64,000 nucleotides of DNA, from positions 1,612,001 through 1,676,000 of the forward strand of contig NC_013192.1 in the NCBI RefSeq assembly GCF_000023905.1, written 5' to 3'. Shown here piece by piece: positions 62,722 through 64,000 of the stretch. The notes beneath the pieces were generated by a model. That model was not told the origin of the DNA, ran no database searches, and saw nothing but the letters and a program-made list of their open reading frames with translations. Both the position numbers and the translations under genes were made by a program. This DNA is from Leptotrichia buccalis C-1013-b (GTDB taxonomy: Bacteria; Fusobacteriota; Fusobacteriia; Fusobacteriales; Leptotrichiaceae). Within the stretch, counting starts at the first letter, position 1. Each line of letters opens with the position of its first letter.

Positions 62722-62750
62722 TATACAACACGATTTTTAAAATGTCAATA
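62722..62750 (-). promoter_or_regulatory. Promoter of the small lipoprotein/autotransporter unit
   Basis: Minus-strand perfect TTGACA (62750-62745), 17-base spacer and perfect TATAAT (62727-62722). No competing promoter is seen closer to the autotransporter. Confidence 0.85.
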
Positions 62751-62947
62751 CTTTTTATAAAAATATTTTATGTTTTTTTTAAAAGTAATTATATAACTGT
62801 TTTTATATTAAAAATATACACTTTTGATATTTACGAATACTTGATAATTCCTCAAAATTTAATTGATAATAATAAAATGCACTTAAAATTTGAAAATATA
62901 CTGTAATTATTAACTTTACTCTGTTATGTGAAAAAACTGTTTTCAAT

Positions 62948-62976
62948 TTGATTTTTAAAGATTTTAAGTATATAAT
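62948..62976 (+). promoter_or_regulatory. dus promoter
   Basis: TTGATT (62948-62953), 17-base spacer, TATAAT (62971-62976), about 25 bases before the start codon. Confidence 0.75.
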
Positions 62977-62999
62977 AAAAACAAAAAATAGGAGAAAAA

Positions 63000-63977
63000 A
63001 TGAAAATATATACCGCCCCAATGGCTGGCATTACTGATTACTCTTTTAGAAAAATACTTGAAAAATTTGAGCCAGATTTTTTATTCACAGAAATGGTAAA
63101 TGCAAATCTATTGAATCGTGAGGATGATACTACGATAAACGAGCTTTTGAAGTGTGATAATAAGGAAAAAACTGGCACACAAATTTTTGGTGGAGATAAA
63201 AATGAGCTAGTTTCAGGAATTTTAAAACTGAAAAATTTTGGATTTAGAAAAATTAATATAAATATGGGATGTCCACAGCCTAAAATCGTAAAAAATGGGG
63301 CTGGTTCGGCACTTCTTGAAAACTATGAACTAGTTGAACAAGTGCTTTTGGAAACGCAGAACATTGATGCTAAAATTTCGATAAAAATACGTGTTGGCTA
63401 TAAAGATTTTGACAATCCTGAAATATTTTTGAATTTGGCAAATAAGCATAATCTTGATTTTATCTGTGTGCATGGACGTACTCAAAAACAAATGTATTCT
63501 GGAACTGCCAACTGGGAAATTGTTGAAAAACTAAGTAAAATGCCAAGAAATATAAATTTTTTTGGAAACGGCGATTTATTTGAACCTTCCGAAATAAAAC
63601 GAAAAATAGCCTCCTGCAACCTTGACGGCATAATACTTTCACGAGGCATAATCGGCAATCCCTGGCTAATTTCACAAACAAGGGAATTTTTGAAGACTGG
63701 TAAAATAAACACTATTCAAACTTTTGATGAAACAAAATCACTTGTTTTGGAACATTTGCAAAATATCGTGGAAAATAAGGGAGAAAAGAAAGCTGTGCTT
63801 GAAATAAACAAATTTTTACGTCCATATTTTCAAAAATTTTGGGATAAAAATTTGGATAGAAATAGTGAAATTGCTGTAATTGAAAACTTTTTTGATGAAA
63901 ATTTAAAAAGCAAAATTGATAAAATTATTTTGGAAAAAGAAATTTTGAAAAAGATAAAGATGATTGAAATATTATAA
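63000..63977 (+). CDS. tRNA-dihydrouridine synthase
   Basis: A 325-residue flavin-dependent enzyme reducing uridine to dihydrouridine in tRNA. It opens IYTAPMAGITDYSFR, and has LFTEMVNANLLNRE, QIFGGDK, NINMGCPQPKIVKNGAGSAL with the catalytic cysteine, IKIRVGYKD, VHGRTQKQMYSGTANW and FGNGDLF for FMN phosphate binding. The closest bacterial match in outline is DusB. AGGAGAAAAA precedes the ATG and the gene is complete. It runs to the right edge. Confidence 0.94.
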   Translation: MKIYTAPMAGITDYSFRKILEKFEPDFLFTEMVNANLLNREDDTTINELLKCDNKEKTGTQIFGGDKNELVSGILKLKNFGFRKININMGCPQPKIVKNGAGSALLENYELVEQVLLETQNIDAKISIKIRVGYKDFDNPEIFLNLANKHNLDFICVHGRTQKQMYSGTANWEIVEKLSKMPRNINFFGNGDLFEPSEIKRKIASCNLDGIILSRGIIGNPWLISQTREFLKTGKINTIQTFDETKSLVLEHLQNIVENKGEKKAVLEINKFLRPYFQKFWDKNLDRNSEIAVIENFFDENLKSKIDKIILEKEILKKIKMIEIL

Positions 63978-64000
63978 TTTTTTACAGTAATAATAATTAT

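Larger units (their letters stand above)
62652..62999. other. Divergent intergenic region with two promoters
   Basis: About 350 bases, very AT-rich. It holds the minus-strand promoter of the small lipoprotein operon and the plus-strand promoter of the dus gene; no gene is supported in between. Confidence 0.6.

Noticed and set aside
62803-63021. Minus-strand hydrophobic ORF of 72 codons
   Set aside because: It overlaps the dus promoter, start codon and ribosome-binding site and has no site of its own. Hydrophobic frames arise easily in such AT-rich DNA.

Overview
The window is about 70% A+T and reads as the chromosome of a Gram-negative fusobacterium, most likely a Leptotrichia-type species. 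The codon use is very AT-rich, the envelope genes are Gram-negative (heptose-phosphate isomerase, an autotransporter, an OmpA-like lipoprotein), and many metabolic genes look Firmicute-like (AsnA, iron-sulfur-type PurF, ribBA). The genus is an inference from overall character, not from a database match.

Layout. 1-4.7 kb: a maltose/alpha-glucoside block with the tail of a GntR/UTRA regulator, a PTS EIICB permease, an EEP-family phosphohydrolase and divergent malQ. The permease and malQ promoters share an operator-like palindrome. 4.8-6.1 kb: a CRISPR array of 13 repeats and 12 spacers with no cas genes in view. 6.1-15.5 kb: a purine biosynthesis operon on the minus strand (small leader ORF, purL, purE, purC, purF, a YciI-family gene, purM, purN, two tiny membrane-protein ORFs), punctuated by GC-rich hairpins. 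15.6-24.7 kb: an ArsC/Spx-like protein, SppA, an Abi_2/HEPN gene split at a slippery T-run, uvrB, era, a YjdM-like protein, and a ComEC-like protein with a pseudopilin. 25-27.8 kb: a DUF4125 / DUF4037 / TPR cassette. 28-34.8 kb: CDF transporter, MliC-like lysozyme inhibitor, MATE transporter, gmhA, a LysR regulator, a nucleotidyltransferase and asnA.

34.8-39.2 kb: the riboflavin operon ribH-ribD-ribE-ribBA behind an FMN riboswitch, with a MITE-like element between ribD and ribE. 39.3-44.5 kb: an esterase-like protein, an unknown protein, an M20 amidohydrolase, a second MITE-like family (relative at 21.0 kb) and a TrmA/RlmD-family RNA methyltransferase. 44.5-48 kb: an McrBC-type modification-dependent restriction system whose McrB carries a DUF3578-like N-terminus and an extra domain inside the AAA+ module. 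48-52.9 kb: cobalamin adenosyltransferase, proC, and a nucleoside-salvage cluster (ribokinase, nucleoside hydrolase, LacI regulator) with two matching LacI-type operators.

53-62.7 kb: an envelope/secretome island with secreted proteins, an OmpA/glycine-zipper lipoprotein, a DUF4431 lipoprotein, an OYE-family oxidoreductase, an Asp/Tyr-rich secreted protein, an LprI-like lipoprotein, and a lipoprotein-type autotransporter. A small lipoprotein and a small secreted protein precede the autotransporter, with a terminator-like hairpin directly in front of its ribosome-binding site. The window ends with a dus gene.

No tRNA, rRNA, intact transposase or prophage was seen. The strongest candidates for something new are the split Abi gene, the McrB variant, the DUF4125/DUF4037/TPR cassette, the small ORFs at both ends of the purine operon, and the attenuated autotransporter operon.
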